Position numbers and translations under genes: made by a program. Positions 16,481 to 26,266 of a stretch of 64,000 nt of DNA are shown in pieces. Under the pieces are notes generated by a model, which was not told where the DNA came from, did no database searches, and was given only the letters and a program-made list of their open reading frames with translations. Source of the DNA: Robinsoniella peoriensis (GTDB lineage Bacteria; Bacillota; Clostridia; Lachnospirales; Lachnospiraceae). How positions within the stretch are numbered: the stretch's first letter is position 1; every line of letters starts with the position of its first letter. Location of the stretch: the NCBI RefSeq assembly GCF_042680125.1, contig NZ_JBHTNY010000038.1. One strand, 5' to 3'.

Positions 16481-17401
16481 ATGGGGAAATTCTGCACAAG
16501 TTGCGGCGCGGCGCTGAATGAAGACGCAAAATTCTGCACCACATGCGGGAAAAAAGCAGAGCAAGGCAATGAAACGAAAAAAGCAATTACAAACACTGTA
16601 AAAACTGAGCAAAACAGAAGCGGTAAAACAGAGGCGCAGCCGACAGTAAAAGCCGCCGCTTCAGTGAAAAAGCCGGTCGGTGTGCGGCAATTTGTCGGCG
16701 AGTATATCCGTCAGTCGCTGGCGGTGCTGAAGAATCCAAAACAAATGTTGCCGACAGTCGTACTGGGAATTGTCTGGCTGGTGCTTGCGCTGCTGGGTTC
16801 TTTCGGAATCAATCCGCTGCCGGTGCGCATTCTCAGCTTTCTTACCTTCGCACAGGGTGGAATGTTTGGTGGCGTATTCGGTGCTGTCGGCGGGATTTTA
16901 GGCAAGGTGGTTGTGGCAGCATTTCTAAACGCTGCCATTATGCCGCTGTTCCAGAAAAAAGCACCATTTTCGTGTCTGGGCGGCGCTATCAAGGGTCTTT
17001 TCGGCGGGCTTGCCGTAAAGGGCGCGACCGCTGTCGCACCGCTGTTGGGCGGCGTTGGCGCTTCCCTGCTGCTGTATGCCTTTATGAACAGCACTCAATC
17101 GCTGCAAAACAGCATGGTAGGCATAATCGCCTTTGTAATGCTGCTGCAAAGCATCGGCAATCGGGGCGGCTTTTTGTGGGGGCTTATTTTCTCCGCAGCA
17201 AGCAGCCTTTCCAAGAAAAGAACGCCCTCCTACATAGGGGTCTCGCGCTGCATCAGCGGCATGGCGCTGGGCTTTGCGCTGGGCGTAGCGCTTTCGGTAA
17301 CCGGACTGAAGTTGTGCGGCGTGCTCGGTGCGCTGCTGCTGGTTACTGCTTTGATATTCGGCATTGTATCGAAGAATAAGAAGGAGGTGGCTGCGGCATG
17401 A
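16481..17401 (+). CDS. Zinc-ribbon multi-pass membrane protein
   Basis: A 306-aa protein starting with a zinc ribbon (C5, C8, C19, C22). A charged linker to about residue 60 follows, then six or so hydrophobic segments rich in Gly, Ala and Leu. The zinc ribbon lies in the cytoplasm if the first helix enters the membrane normally. No transporter signature is seen. ATG 16481 has AAGAAGGAG upstream. The end overlaps the next start by 4 bases (ATGA), so the two are coupled. Confidence 0.75.
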   Translation: MGKFCTSCGAALNEDAKFCTTCGKKAEQGNETKKAITNTVKTEQNRSGKTEAQPTVKAAASVKKPVGVRQFVGEYIRQSLAVLKNPKQMLPTVVLGIVWLVLALLGSFGINPLPVRILSFLTFAQGGMFGGVFGAVGGILGKVVVAAFLNAAIMPLFQKKAPFSCLGGAIKGLFGGLAVKGATAVAPLLGGVGASLLLYAFMNSTQSLQNSMVGIIAFVMLLQSIGNRGGFLWGLIFSAASSLSKKRTPSYIGVSRCISGMALGFALGVALSVTGLKLCGVLGALLLVTALIFGIVSKNKKEVAAA

Positions 17402-19254
17402 AAAGGAAAACAATGAAATTCATGGCTGCTTTCATTTCGGTTATTTGCTGTGTGACGGCTTTTTCCATGACAGTTATGGCGGAAGAAATAATCGAAGAAC
17501 CTATCGCATTGCCAGAAACTATGATATTAACAAAACAATTAATCGGTAATTTCAACGAATTGGGGCCTCAAAAAATCACTGTTAAATCTTACGAAGATGG
17601 GCGGTTCTATTTTGAATATCCTGAAAACACCGTATCGGATAATGGCTATAACCATTCAATAACAGCATTCCACGTTGAGGGAACAGCTAATTACAGAATG
17701 GATAAAGAAATGGAGCACAAATTCGGTGCGACAGATAGTAGATGGATTGTAGGGAAATTTTCAGTACCGGATGAGATTGTCTATACCGTGCTGACACCTT
17801 CGGTCTCGGAAAACTATTCCAACATCAGTAACTTTAGAGTGATTCCTTATGAGGGCTCTCTTGAGACAACGAGCTATGACGATAAGGAATTGGAGCATCA
17901 TATTCTGTTCAAAGTAAAAGTTCATTGTATCAGAACCGATACTATTTACGATGTTGAGGGTGGGAGCAAAACAAATGAACATCCATACGACGACGAATGG
18001 ACTTTTGCGATGGAGACAGTTGGATTTTCAGACCCATATCCAATAGAGGGTATCGACTCTACACAAAGCTCAGAGGCTAAGAGAGAGTGGGAATTTTACG
18101 AACCGGAAGGCGGAGGCTGGGGCTGGCGATATAATTTTGGTGGCAATAGTGCAAAAGACGCCGACCACGCCGGCCCGCTGACCACCATTATCATCAGCAT
18201 TCTTGCGCTTCTGCTGTCTATTCTGTTTGGAAATACGGGCGGCTTCATCCCGACTGTGCCTGTGGGGACAGGCGGAGCACCCGCTCCCGCACCTGCGGGC
18301 GACGGCCTGAGCCGTTGGCTGCGCTTTGACGGCGACGGAGACATCGAGGCCACCGACCCGGTAACCGGGCAAAGGCGCACCTTTGTACAAAATGGCGACG
18401 GCACCTATACCGACCCAGTCACCGGCGCGACCTATACTCCCGAGGAGCTTTCCGAACAGCTCGAGCATCGTGCAGATAATTCCGACACCATCCGGCAGGA
18501 CGAAGCGCAGCTCGAGCAAAATGTCCGCGAAGATAGAGAACGCAATCAGGAGCGCAGTGACGAAAGCCGACAGCTTGAGGAAGACTTGCAGCGTGAGCGG
18601 CAGGAGCGAAGCCGCAAGGAGAAGATAGAGCGCATCGCCACCGACCTTGGCATGAGTGGCGCCAGTGAAGATCAGGTCAGAGCTGAGCTGGAGCGCCGCA
18701 TGGAAAGAGACGAGGAGTATCGTCAGAAGATGAACGACTACGCCGAGCGGCGTGATATGGCTGTCGATGTTTTGGAAGCGACGGTAGAAATGGCCGATTA
18801 CACCATGTCTGCGGGCGAGACGCTGGTTCCGGGCGGAAAGACTGTGTCCGCCACCTATAAGGGCGTTAAGAATATCACTTCCACCATGATGGAAAAGGGT
18901 GCAAGCTGGGGCTCCTTTACAGAGGGTGCAATCAAGGGCGGCACCGAAGCTGCAACCACCATGATGAAAGGCGGTATCGGAAAGGCGGGCGTATCCTTTG
19001 GCGGCACGGTTGCGGGCGAGGTAGCGGAGGCTGTCAATGACGGCGGTGATTTAACTGAGGCGCTGGCCGAGGGCGCAGTAAAAGGAACGCTCAATGCTGC
19101 CAGCGGTGCAGTCGGAGATGCCTACGGTGATATGGTCGGCGGCACCGATGCGTTAAACAAGGCGGCCGAGACAGCCGGAAAGCTTGGAGAGGTCGGCTTT
19201 GAAAAAAACGTCACAGGGACCGTTGGGGATAACCTGAACAGAGAGAACAAATGA
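17398..19254 (+). CDS. Exported coiled-coil protein with glycine-rich hydrophobic tail
   Basis: A 618-aa protein of unknown family. It has a signal peptide (cleavage likely after VMA, residue 28), a beta-rich ectodomain to about 230, a membrane helix near 261-281 and a DPVTG-repeat segment (DPVTGQRRTF, DPVTGATYTP). A highly charged coiled coil covers about 365-455. The last 130 residues have alternating Gly/Ala-rich helices (GGTEAATTMMKGGIGKAG; EAVNDGGDLTEALAEGAVKG) as seen in pore-forming or toxin pre-domains. With the signal peptide outside, the coiled coil and tail would be cytoplasmic. The function is unknown. Confidence 0.7.
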   Translation: MKRKTMKFMAAFISVICCVTAFSMTVMAEEIIEEPIALPETMILTKQLIGNFNELGPQKITVKSYEDGRFYFEYPENTVSDNGYNHSITAFHVEGTANYRMDKEMEHKFGATDSRWIVGKFSVPDEIVYTVLTPSVSENYSNISNFRVIPYEGSLETTSYDDKELEHHILFKVKVHCIRTDTIYDVEGGSKTNEHPYDDEWTFAMETVGFSDPYPIEGIDSTQSSEAKREWEFYEPEGGGWGWRYNFGGNSAKDADHAGPLTTIIISILALLLSILFGNTGGFIPTVPVGTGGAPAPAPAGDGLSRWLRFDGDGDIEATDPVTGQRRTFVQNGDGTYTDPVTGATYTPEELSEQLEHRADNSDTIRQDEAQLEQNVREDRERNQERSDESRQLEEDLQRERQERSRKEKIERIATDLGMSGASEDQVRAELERRMERDEEYRQKMNDYAERRDMAVDVLEATVEMADYTMSAGETLVPGGKTVSATYKGVKNITSTMMEKGASWGSFTEGAIKGGTEAATTMMKGGIGKAGVSFGGTVAGEVAEAVNDGGDLTEALAEGAVKGTLNAASGAVGDAYGDMVGGTDALNKAAETAGKLGEVGFEKNVTGTVGDNLNRENK

Positions 19255-19265
19255 TGGAGGTAGTC

Positions 19266-19676
19266 ATGAAAAAAACATTAATTTTATTTTTATCATTGGT
19301 ACTTATGCTCACCTTCGCCGCCTGCGGCGGGGCCGGCAAATCGCCGACCGAAAGCACATCGTCTGCGGAATCCGGCAAGGCCGCCGAGGATACGGAGTTG
19401 TCGCGGCTGAAGGAGTTGTATGACGGCGAATGGATCAACGAAGATCCCTATAACGGCCCGTTTACCATGGAGGTACTCAGCACAACAAGCATCAAGATGA
19501 CATATGAAGCCTCGGGCGAACTCATCTGCGATTTGTTCTATTCTCCGGGGGAGCTTACCGGCATCAGCGTCAGCATGAGCGGGAACAGCCTTGGCAAATA
19601 CAGCATTGATACGCAGAGCGGAATATTGACATTCAGACCCAATGACACTGATGTTTTTACCTACACAAAGGAATGA
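19266..19676 (+). CDS. Small lipoprotein
   Basis: A 136-aa protein with a lipoprotein signal peptide (LTFAAC, Cys20). A short Ser/Glu linker leads to a compact domain beginning DGEWINEDPYNGPFTMEV, which looks like an all-beta, lipocalin-like fold. A similar WxNGxW/DGEW start occurs in the C-terminal domain of the 616-aa protein of the same operon. ATG 19266 is preferred over 19251, which lies upstream of the GGAGG. Confidence 0.7.
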   Translation: MKKTLILFLSLVLMLTFAACGGAGKSPTESTSSAESGKAAEDTELSRLKELYDGEWINEDPYNGPFTMEVLSTTSIKMTYEASGELICDLFYSPGELTGISVSMSGNSLGKYSIDTQSGILTFRPNDTDVFTYTKE

Positions 19677-19717
19677 TAGATAGTCAGAAATAAAATGATA
19701 AATACGGAGGTTTTCTT

Positions 19718-20278
19718 ATGAAAAAAGCATTGATTATTATGTTGTCACTGACATTAGTATTGTCGCTCACCGCCTGCGGTGGAGGTGGAGGCGGTGAGAC
19801 TTCTTCAGTAAGTCCCGCCCCTGCTGAATCGGGAAGTGCCCCTTCCAGTGAAGCGGAAGCGGATGAAATCAAGTATTACGGTATCGGCGATGCGGCAGCG
19901 GTCGACGGCATTGAGATTACAATCGACAAGATTGAAATTATTGACGATTTGAGCATTCTCCAGAAATATGCGGAGGAGTCCGTCTATGTCAAAGTTTATG
20001 CCACTGTAAAAAATATCTCTGATGAAATACAGTTTGCAAAGGATCCGCTGCTCTGCATCGTTCGAGACGGAGAGTACGACGCCGAGCTATCGGACGAGTC
20101 GCGCAACAGAGATGTATGGAATTTTGAAACCGAAGGAATGTATTTTGAGGAGGCGATCGACCCCGGTGAAACGAATAGCGGCTGGATGGTGTTCCAATTA
20201 AAACCGGACGAAAAAGAAATCATCATGAAATATAACGTCATGTACGATACCGTTAAATTTAAGCTTCCAATAGCCTAA
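19718..20278 (+). CDS. Lipoprotein with DUF4352-like domain
   Basis: A 186-aa lipoprotein (LSLTAC, Cys20, then a run of Gly and a Pro/Ser/Glu linker). Residues 60-186 fit a DUF4352-like immunoglobulin-type beta sandwich: VDGIEITIDKIEII, then YVKVYATVKNISDE, with an extended strand order and a late VFQLKPDEKE. Such domains are common on Firmicutes cell surfaces and are thought to bind proteins. It is 41 nt from the previous gene, with GGAGG before ATG. Confidence 0.75.
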   Translation: MKKALIIMLSLTLVLSLTACGGGGGGETSSVSPAPAESGSAPSSEAEADEIKYYGIGDAAAVDGIEITIDKIEIIDDLSILQKYAEESVYVKVYATVKNISDEIQFAKDPLLCIVRDGEYDAELSDESRNRDVWNFETEGMYFEEAIDPGETNSGWMVFQLKPDEKEIIMKYNVMYDTVKFKLPIA

Positions 20279-20300
20279 GCGCGCAAAAGGAGATATCGTT

Positions 20301-22295
20301 ATGAAACGAAAAATACTATCCTTCCTACTGGTAATCACCATGCTGCTGTCTTTGACGGCGGGGCTGTCAGGCTGCGGCTCTGGTAATCAGGCTAAGACTC
20401 CCGGCACACAGAAATCCGAAACCTTTACGGTGGAGGAAAACCAGACAGCCGTCACCTCGGCGGACGGCGCAGTAATGGACTTCGGCTGCCTGTTGGAGGC
20501 AGGTGAAGAGCTAATCATACAAAAGGTAACGCCCACTCCCGGCGACAGCGATGTTGACATCTATGCCTACGATTTCAAGCTTTCCTCTGGTCAACTCGAG
20601 GGAGTTGTCGAGCTTACGATACCCTATGACGACTGGGGGCTTAGTGCCGACGAGGAAATTCTGTCGGTCTGCGGCAAGTATCTAAACGAAGAAACAAAGC
20701 AATGGGAGGATGTCCTTTATACCGTGGACACAGAAACCAACAAGGTGCATATCCTCACCGACCATCTCTCCACCTACAGCGTGTTTACGATTAAAGACGA
20801 AGGAAAGCGCAGCGAATATATTTCCGATCTCAAGGCCTACGCCGCTTATATCTCTACAGCGAAGGCGGAGCGGCTACTGAAAAAATACGCCGAGCAGGGC
20901 GCATCGTGGCAGGAGGATATTGCGGCGGAATTTCTCAATGCAAACAACTCGCTGCCCATGTTCGCCGCAACAAATGTCCCCACGCTCCTATCCCTTGGCG
21001 GTGCCTATAACGAGCTGATCACCGATTCCTTTGGCGATGCGTTGACGGCTTTAGGCGTAACAACCTCCTGCGCACAGTTCGCATTCGATGCATACCAGAA
21101 CGGCATGACCAGCAAGGAAACTGCCGTCGGCGGAATGAAAACCATGCTCAATCTCTGTTTGAATTTGGCAGGCTCCGGAGATTATCTGCTCAAGTCCTTT
21201 CAGGTGGCGTATGTGAGTGTGGGCGTAATCGACGTTGCGCTGACCGATGTGATGACCTTTGCCATCGCCACAAAGTACGAAAGCACCAAGGATATGTACG
21301 AAGCCTATTACAAAAGGGCAGAAAATAAGCGCAAAGCTACAGATTGGTATACGATCTTTGAAAAAATATACACAGATAACAAATCCAATCCCCAGGCAGC
21401 TATTGATAAAATGAAATCCGAGATCGACAGCTATGTAAACGAGTACTGGAATGTCGCCGCAAGCGACTGGGAGTCGTGGGTAGATGCTTATGATAAAAAT
21501 GCCAAGATGTCCAAATACCCGTGGCCGTCCAAGGCAGATCAAGAAAAAATATCAAGTAACTATAAGGCGGAGCTTTATGATTACCTTGAAGTTGTGTTCC
21601 GCTCGCTGAGCCGTAAGATGTACTTTGATGTGCTTACGCAGCGGGAAGAGAACTATAAGTCCCTCATGGATCGTCTGAACACCGTCTATACCATTACAAT
21701 TGCTGAGGAGGCGGTCAAGGACAAGGAGCCGAAATGGGCAAACTGCTATGTCAAGCTGGCGCCCCTGTCCGACAAAACCACCGCAGAGGCGTGGACAATC
21801 CAATTAGACGATAAGGCAAGCGGACAGATAAAATTCACATTGCTTGCGCACGAAACAGCAGGCTTCCCCATGAAACTGGAGTTCTTTGAAACCAAAGACG
21901 ATTGGGAGAAGGGCAATGTGGCTGCCAGCACGAAATTAAAGCCCTTCAAGAATACCGAAAAAAACTTCACCATAAAAGCAGTCGCAGAAAAGGTGGACTA
22001 TTCTGGAACCTATACAGGTGTCTTGTACGTTGCGGAAACAGGAAAAGAAATTGATGTGACCACCGTGGTCACCTTTGAAAAGGATTTTGGTGACGGCTCT
22101 TACTATAAAATTGTCTGCTCAAATGATGAAACCGGCAGCACCTATATCAACAACAGCTACTTTGTCAGGTGGTCCACAGGCGAGGCAAATATTGCGGGAG
22201 CAAAATTTGTATTCTCCGCAGACGGAATGTCGTTCAGCGCTTCCATGCGCGACCACAACGATAAAGAGTGGGGTTCCATGACCTGCCAGCGGTAA
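20301..22295 (+). CDS. Large lipoprotein with ZU5/GAIN-like and helical domains
   Basis: A 664-aa lipoprotein (LSGCG, Cys25). Residues 45-165 form a beta domain: AVMDFGCLLEAGEELIIQKV, then VELTIPYD and DHLSTYSVFT, which resembles ZU5-type domains. Residues 170-470 are a long helical domain with a hydrophobic Ala/Leu part around 225-330, and the C-terminus (about 560-664) is another beta domain starting YSGTYTGVLYV. No enzyme motif is visible. It is likely anchored on the outer face of the membrane. The helical middle might interact with the membrane; that is inference. Confidence 0.7.
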   Translation: MKRKILSFLLVITMLLSLTAGLSGCGSGNQAKTPGTQKSETFTVEENQTAVTSADGAVMDFGCLLEAGEELIIQKVTPTPGDSDVDIYAYDFKLSSGQLEGVVELTIPYDDWGLSADEEILSVCGKYLNEETKQWEDVLYTVDTETNKVHILTDHLSTYSVFTIKDEGKRSEYISDLKAYAAYISTAKAERLLKKYAEQGASWQEDIAAEFLNANNSLPMFAATNVPTLLSLGGAYNELITDSFGDALTALGVTTSCAQFAFDAYQNGMTSKETAVGGMKTMLNLCLNLAGSGDYLLKSFQVAYVSVGVIDVALTDVMTFAIATKYESTKDMYEAYYKRAENKRKATDWYTIFEKIYTDNKSNPQAAIDKMKSEIDSYVNEYWNVAASDWESWVDAYDKNAKMSKYPWPSKADQEKISSNYKAELYDYLEVVFRSLSRKMYFDVLTQREENYKSLMDRLNTVYTITIAEEAVKDKEPKWANCYVKLAPLSDKTTAEAWTIQLDDKASGQIKFTLLAHETAGFPMKLEFFETKDDWEKGNVAASTKLKPFKNTEKNFTIKAVAEKVDYSGTYTGVLYVAETGKEIDVTTVVTFEKDFGDGSYYKIVCSNDETGSTYINNSYFVRWSTGEANIAGAKFVFSADGMSFSASMRDHNDKEWGSMTCQR

Positions 22296-22339
22296 AAATG
22301 GGACACAGTAATTGGAGCAGACAGACTGGAGGTGTATCC

Positions 22340-23044
22340 ATGAGAAGCAACATATCATCTACGGGCAGAGGTAAGAAAATCTTACCCGCAATACTTATTG
22401 CGGCCAATGTGATTATGCTGGTCGTCGGCATTTTCACTATACCGCCCAATCTGCGGGCAGAAGCAGAAAAGGAATCTTCTGTGCCGAGGGCGGAGCAAAC
22501 TTCGCCCGTCACACCATCGCCGGAGGATGAAGCGCCGCCCGCGTCCGCAGAAAGCGGAGGTGTTCCATCGTCGGAGGAAACAGGTGTGAGCTTATCCACG
22601 GAGGAACGCCCCGATTTGGAGGACTTTCTCTGGTACACGGAGGACGTGGCTTACGACGGAGTTCCCTCCGACGCAAATATCATTGATAGCATCGGCTCGC
22701 TGACCGGGGGCTGGAAAGCGCTCATTATCTATGACACCGATAACGAATATGACGCGGGCGCTATGGAGTTTCTCAATATCGCCCTTGCGGGTACGCCGGA
22801 AAGCCTGAGCCTTACCCTCGACTGGTACAGCATTTTTTGGTCAAACGAGGGAGAGAGCTTCGATGAAACGGATATGGAGGACGGCGTATTTTTCGGCAAG
22901 TGGGAAAACGGGGGTCTGTGGGCGTCCGGTGCGGGAACAATACGCCTGAAGCAGTTTTATGAGCAAAATGGAAAGCAATACGCCGTCGGCACAATGGATA
23001 CGCCAGACGGGATACCGGCGCTTGTAGCGCTGGTACGGCCATAA
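22340..23044 (+). CDS. Single-pass membrane protein with extracytoplasmic beta domain
   Basis: A 234-aa protein with a short basic N-terminus, one helix (about 12-34), a disordered Pro/Glu/Ser stalk to about 95, then a domain starting GSLTGGWKALIIYD. That start echoes the beta domains of neighbouring proteins. ATG 22340 has GGAGGTG upstream and is preferred over 22268, which overlaps the previous gene. No known family. Confidence 0.65.
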   Translation: MRSNISSTGRGKKILPAILIAANVIMLVVGIFTIPPNLRAEAEKESSVPRAEQTSPVTPSPEDEAPPASAESGGVPSSEETGVSLSTEERPDLEDFLWYTEDVAYDGVPSDANIIDSIGSLTGGWKALIIYDTDNEYDAGAMEFLNIALAGTPESLSLTLDWYSIFWSNEGESFDETDMEDGVFFGKWENGGLWASGAGTIRLKQFYEQNGKQYAVGTMDTPDGIPALVALVRP

Positions 23045-23056
23045 GGAGGTGCAGAG

Positions 23057-24907
23057 ATGGGAAAATACTGTGTTAATTGCGGCAAGGAACTGCATACCGG
23101 CGCTCGCTTCTGCGCCAAATGCGGCGCGGCGGTGCTTGATGCGCCTGTGAATCCTGCTCCCGTGGCACCGCCGAAACCTACGCCGCCTATGCAGCCGATA
23201 GTCGAGGCACAGCCTCAAAAAAGCACCCTGCCCGCTGTGCCGCCAAAACGAAAAAACGCCGCAGCACCGAAGAAAAACGGCGGACGCAATACGCTGTGCA
23301 TTGTGTTGTCCGTCCTGCTCTTAATACAGATCGCGGCGGTGGCGCTCTACGGCTGGCCGGGATTTATGGTGGGCGGTGGGTCGGGAAAAAGTCGAGACAG
23401 CGTCAGCGTGTTCCTACCCGCAGTAGCTGATGAGCGAGAAGCTTTGGAGCAGGCGGGTGCGATGGCAACACGGCTTTATATTATTGCTCGCCTTAAGACT
23501 GACGCTCTGACTGAATATGACCACGAAAGGGGCAGCATCGACGAGCTGAAGGTCATGACCGCCGAAGCGCTGGAGGCATGGAGACTGTGCGACTTGGCCA
23601 ATACGAAGGCGGCAGAGCTGACAGATTATGCCGAAGGCTTTCACAATACGGAACAGACGCCCAAGGCAACGATGAGCAATACTGCCGCGAGGTCGGTGTC
23701 GGGAGGCTTGCTCATCACAACAGCCTACGCCGCCGAGGAAAATGCCGCTGTAAAATGGGCAAAAGACTTGACGGAGAAATACGACTCCTACCCCGCTGGG
23801 CAAAAGGTCAGACAACTGGCTGAAAATCTCGGCACAGATGCGAAAAAGGCCTATGCCCAGCTGCAAATGGCTCAGAACATCTTGACGGGAGAGGCATATT
23901 CAGCCGAGGGCGACACCATGCAAAACTTTGAAAACGCTGCTATGGCTACAAAAACAGTTTGCAAAACAGGCCTTTACATAGGAGGCGTGGTGGCGGGCGG
24001 CGGGGTTGCCAACGGTATTCTGGAGGCTGGCGGCATGGTCATAAGCGGAGTGGACACTATTGTTGATATAGCCTCCACCGGCAGCACAATCATCTGCGGC
24101 GAGAACAGCAGAGTAACAATGGCAGCAAATGATTTTAAGGATGTTATGGGCCCCATATCCGCCGTATCCGGCGGGGTCAATATCCTAACCGGCGGAATTA
24201 AATTTTCGGGTGAAGTGGCGGACAAAGTAGGAAACATCGATAAACTCTCCTACATCGGCGAGAGCCTGCACGATTTTGTGCGCGACGGCAAAATAATGGG
24301 CGGGCTTATCACCGTCGGTGAGAACGGAGAGACCAAGACTTCGATGACCGAGATAAGCACCGAGGGCAAGACTCCAGCGGAAATAGAAAAAGAGCTGGAG
24401 CAAACCGGTCTGTCCCTGCCGGATGGAGAGGATAAAACCTCTGCGGAGCTGGCGGAGGAGATGGAAGAGAAATACTACTATACTGAGGATGAGATAAACG
24501 AAATAGTTGAGTATCTGCGAGAACTGCTTTATGAAATGTTCCTAAAGCCTGAGCAGGAATCGCCCGAAGCCATGCCGGAATCCCCGGAGCAGGTGGATGT
24601 ACAGTGGTTCAACGGTCATTGGAACAGGCTCTATTCTGACGGCACGGACAGCGGCAACGAAAATTTTGATCTAAGCATCGAGATCATCGACAGCTTGAAT
24701 TGTAATTATCGATTCAATTACGGCGGCAGTGCGACTACGACTTATCGTTCAACGTCCTATGTTTTTGACGCGAAGTCGGGACAATTGACCTTATTAGATA
24801 CATTCGACGCGGGAGATGTAGTCCTGACCAGGTACGGAAAAGACGATGGCGACTATGGAAGAGAATATCTGCGCGCACTCTGGTCTGATTTTGTACGGGT
24901 AGATTGA
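23057..24907 (+). CDS. Zinc-ribbon membrane protein with glycine-rich hydrophobic segment
   Basis: A 616-aa protein. It has a zinc ribbon (C5, C8, C19, C22), a proline-rich linker, a membrane helix near 78-99, a helical external part (110-290) and a Gly/Ala/Val-rich hydrophobic segment near 305-375 (GVVAGGGVANGILEAGG). An acidic part and a C-terminal beta domain (about 515-616, beginning VQWFNGHWNRLY) follow. The hydrophobic segment recalls pore-forming or channel-forming regions, but no named toxin family matches. A TTAYAAEE stretch near residue 224 looks like a signal-cleavage remnant. Starts 12 nt after the previous gene, with GGAGG. Confidence 0.7.
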   Translation: MGKYCVNCGKELHTGARFCAKCGAAVLDAPVNPAPVAPPKPTPPMQPIVEAQPQKSTLPAVPPKRKNAAAPKKNGGRNTLCIVLSVLLLIQIAAVALYGWPGFMVGGGSGKSRDSVSVFLPAVADEREALEQAGAMATRLYIIARLKTDALTEYDHERGSIDELKVMTAEALEAWRLCDLANTKAAELTDYAEGFHNTEQTPKATMSNTAARSVSGGLLITTAYAAEENAAVKWAKDLTEKYDSYPAGQKVRQLAENLGTDAKKAYAQLQMAQNILTGEAYSAEGDTMQNFENAAMATKTVCKTGLYIGGVVAGGGVANGILEAGGMVISGVDTIVDIASTGSTIICGENSRVTMAANDFKDVMGPISAVSGGVNILTGGIKFSGEVADKVGNIDKLSYIGESLHDFVRDGKIMGGLITVGENGETKTSMTEISTEGKTPAEIEKELEQTGLSLPDGEDKTSAELAEEMEEKYYYTEDEINEIVEYLRELLYEMFLKPEQESPEAMPESPEQVDVQWFNGHWNRLYSDGTDSGNENFDLSIEIIDSLNCNYRFNYGGSATTTYRSTSYVFDAKSGQLTLLDTFDAGDVVLTRYGKDDGDYGREYLRALWSDFVRVD

Positions 24908-24923
24908 AAAAGGGGAAAATACT

Positions 24924-26252
24924 ATGGCAAAGAAGAAAACAAGCAAAAACATCCCACTGCCCATCCTTATCCTGATTTGCGCCGTGCTGCTGTTTGCCAT
25001 GTATACCAGCGTCAGCACCATTGCGTTGGCAATTTGGGGCGATTCTGTCATGGGTACGGTGGACAGCTATCAGGCACGGCTGGACCATACCAACGCGGGG
25101 CCAAACCGCTCCCGCACAGTTTCCAAGGGCTATTGGTTTATGGCAAACGGCAAGGAATACCGGGGCTATGTGATATATGGCAGCGACGAGGCGTGGCCGA
25201 GCTTGGATGAAGGCGAAACACGCGACCAGCGCATCCGTTACCTTGGCTTTTTACCTTATGTGAATAAGCCCGCCATGCTGTGCGAATTTAGCGAGATGGG
25301 CGAAGTGGCAATTATTTACCACATTCTCGCCCCTATCGGTTATCTGCTTTTGCTGCTGCTCGTCATTCGCACAGCCAGACGCGGGAAAAAGAAGAAATTA
25401 GCGGCGAGGAAGCCCGCCGCTCCTCAAATTATTGAGCAAAGGAGTGATACGGATATGTTTTGTCCTAACTGTGGAAACAAGCTGTCGGAGGGCGCGGCTT
25501 TCTGTTCGAGCTGCGGCGCAAAAATACAAGCAAACGCCCCCGGTGTGTGTACGGTCTGCGGCGCAGAGTTGCCGGAGGGAGCCGAATTTTGCATTGGCTG
25601 CGGAGCGGCGATAAATCTGGCAACGCCGAAGCCGGTGGAGCCGCGTCAAACGGCAACACCTACGCCATCACTTGGCGGCGCGGGACTGGTCGGCTTTTCC
25701 GACAGGTGTAATTCACCCGAGATACTGGCCGCCGCGCAGAAAAACAAGAAATCCTCTATTGGCTGTATGTGGATACTGGTGTTCGTGCCGCTCATCGGCT
25801 TTCCCATCGCCGGTCTGTTGATTGACGAGATGCCCTTTGGGGAATCTCTTGTCATCGGCGTGGGCATCGCCATTGTCATGCTCATCGTCAACCTGCTGGC
25901 GCTATGGAGAACAAAGCAGCCAATGTGGGAGGGCGTGGTCGTAAATCAGTACAGCAAGGAGAAAAGCGAGCATAGAGGCGGCGAGGATGATAACTACAGA
26001 ACCTATACGGAATATACCACGATCATTAACACCGATGCGGGCAAGAAAAAAACCATCGTGGAAAAGGACAGCGGTCGGCATATGTACGACTATCTCTCCG
26101 TTGGTGACAGGGTGCGGTATCACCCAAGATTCGGTACATACGAGAAATACGATAAATCCAAAGACCGCATCGTCTACTGTAACGTCTGCACTATGATGAA
26201 CCCCATACAAAACGACCGCTGTAAGCGGTGCAATAACCTGTTATTCAAATAA
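24924..26252 (+). CDS. DUF3592-like membrane protein with three zinc-binding modules
   Basis: A 442-aa protein. An N-terminal helix (about 12-36) is followed by a beta domain (MGTVDSYQARLDH, then YRGYVIYGS) of the DUF3592 type and a second helix near 132-153. Two cytoplasmic zinc ribbons follow: CPNCG/CSSCG near 180-200 and CTVCG/CIGCG near 210-228. Two more helices (about 275-320), a second DUF3592-like part (GVVVNQYSKEK) and a final CNVC/CKRC knuckle end the protein. It looks like a membrane scaffold linking the inside with the exported parts of this operon. Function unknown. Confidence 0.75.
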   Translation: MAKKKTSKNIPLPILILICAVLLFAMYTSVSTIALAIWGDSVMGTVDSYQARLDHTNAGPNRSRTVSKGYWFMANGKEYRGYVIYGSDEAWPSLDEGETRDQRIRYLGFLPYVNKPAMLCEFSEMGEVAIIYHILAPIGYLLLLLLVIRTARRGKKKKLAARKPAAPQIIEQRSDTDMFCPNCGNKLSEGAAFCSSCGAKIQANAPGVCTVCGAELPEGAEFCIGCGAAINLATPKPVEPRQTATPTPSLGGAGLVGFSDRCNSPEILAAAQKNKKSSIGCMWILVFVPLIGFPIAGLLIDEMPFGESLVIGVGIAIVMLIVNLLALWRTKQPMWEGVVVNQYSKEKSEHRGGEDDNYRTYTEYTTIINTDAGKKKTIVEKDSGRHMYDYLSVGDRVRYHPRFGTYEKYDKSKDRIVYCNVCTMMNPIQNDRCKRCNNLLFK

Positions 26253-26266
26253 GGAGGATCGCTGTA

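Noticed and set aside
17343..17555. Possible small membrane ORFs around the 17398 start
   Set aside because: Both strands give chance frames overlapping the coupled start of the 618-aa gene.
18070..18519. 149-codon minus-strand frame in the 618-aa gene
   Set aside because: Antisense of the GC-rich part; no RBS and no sensible domain.
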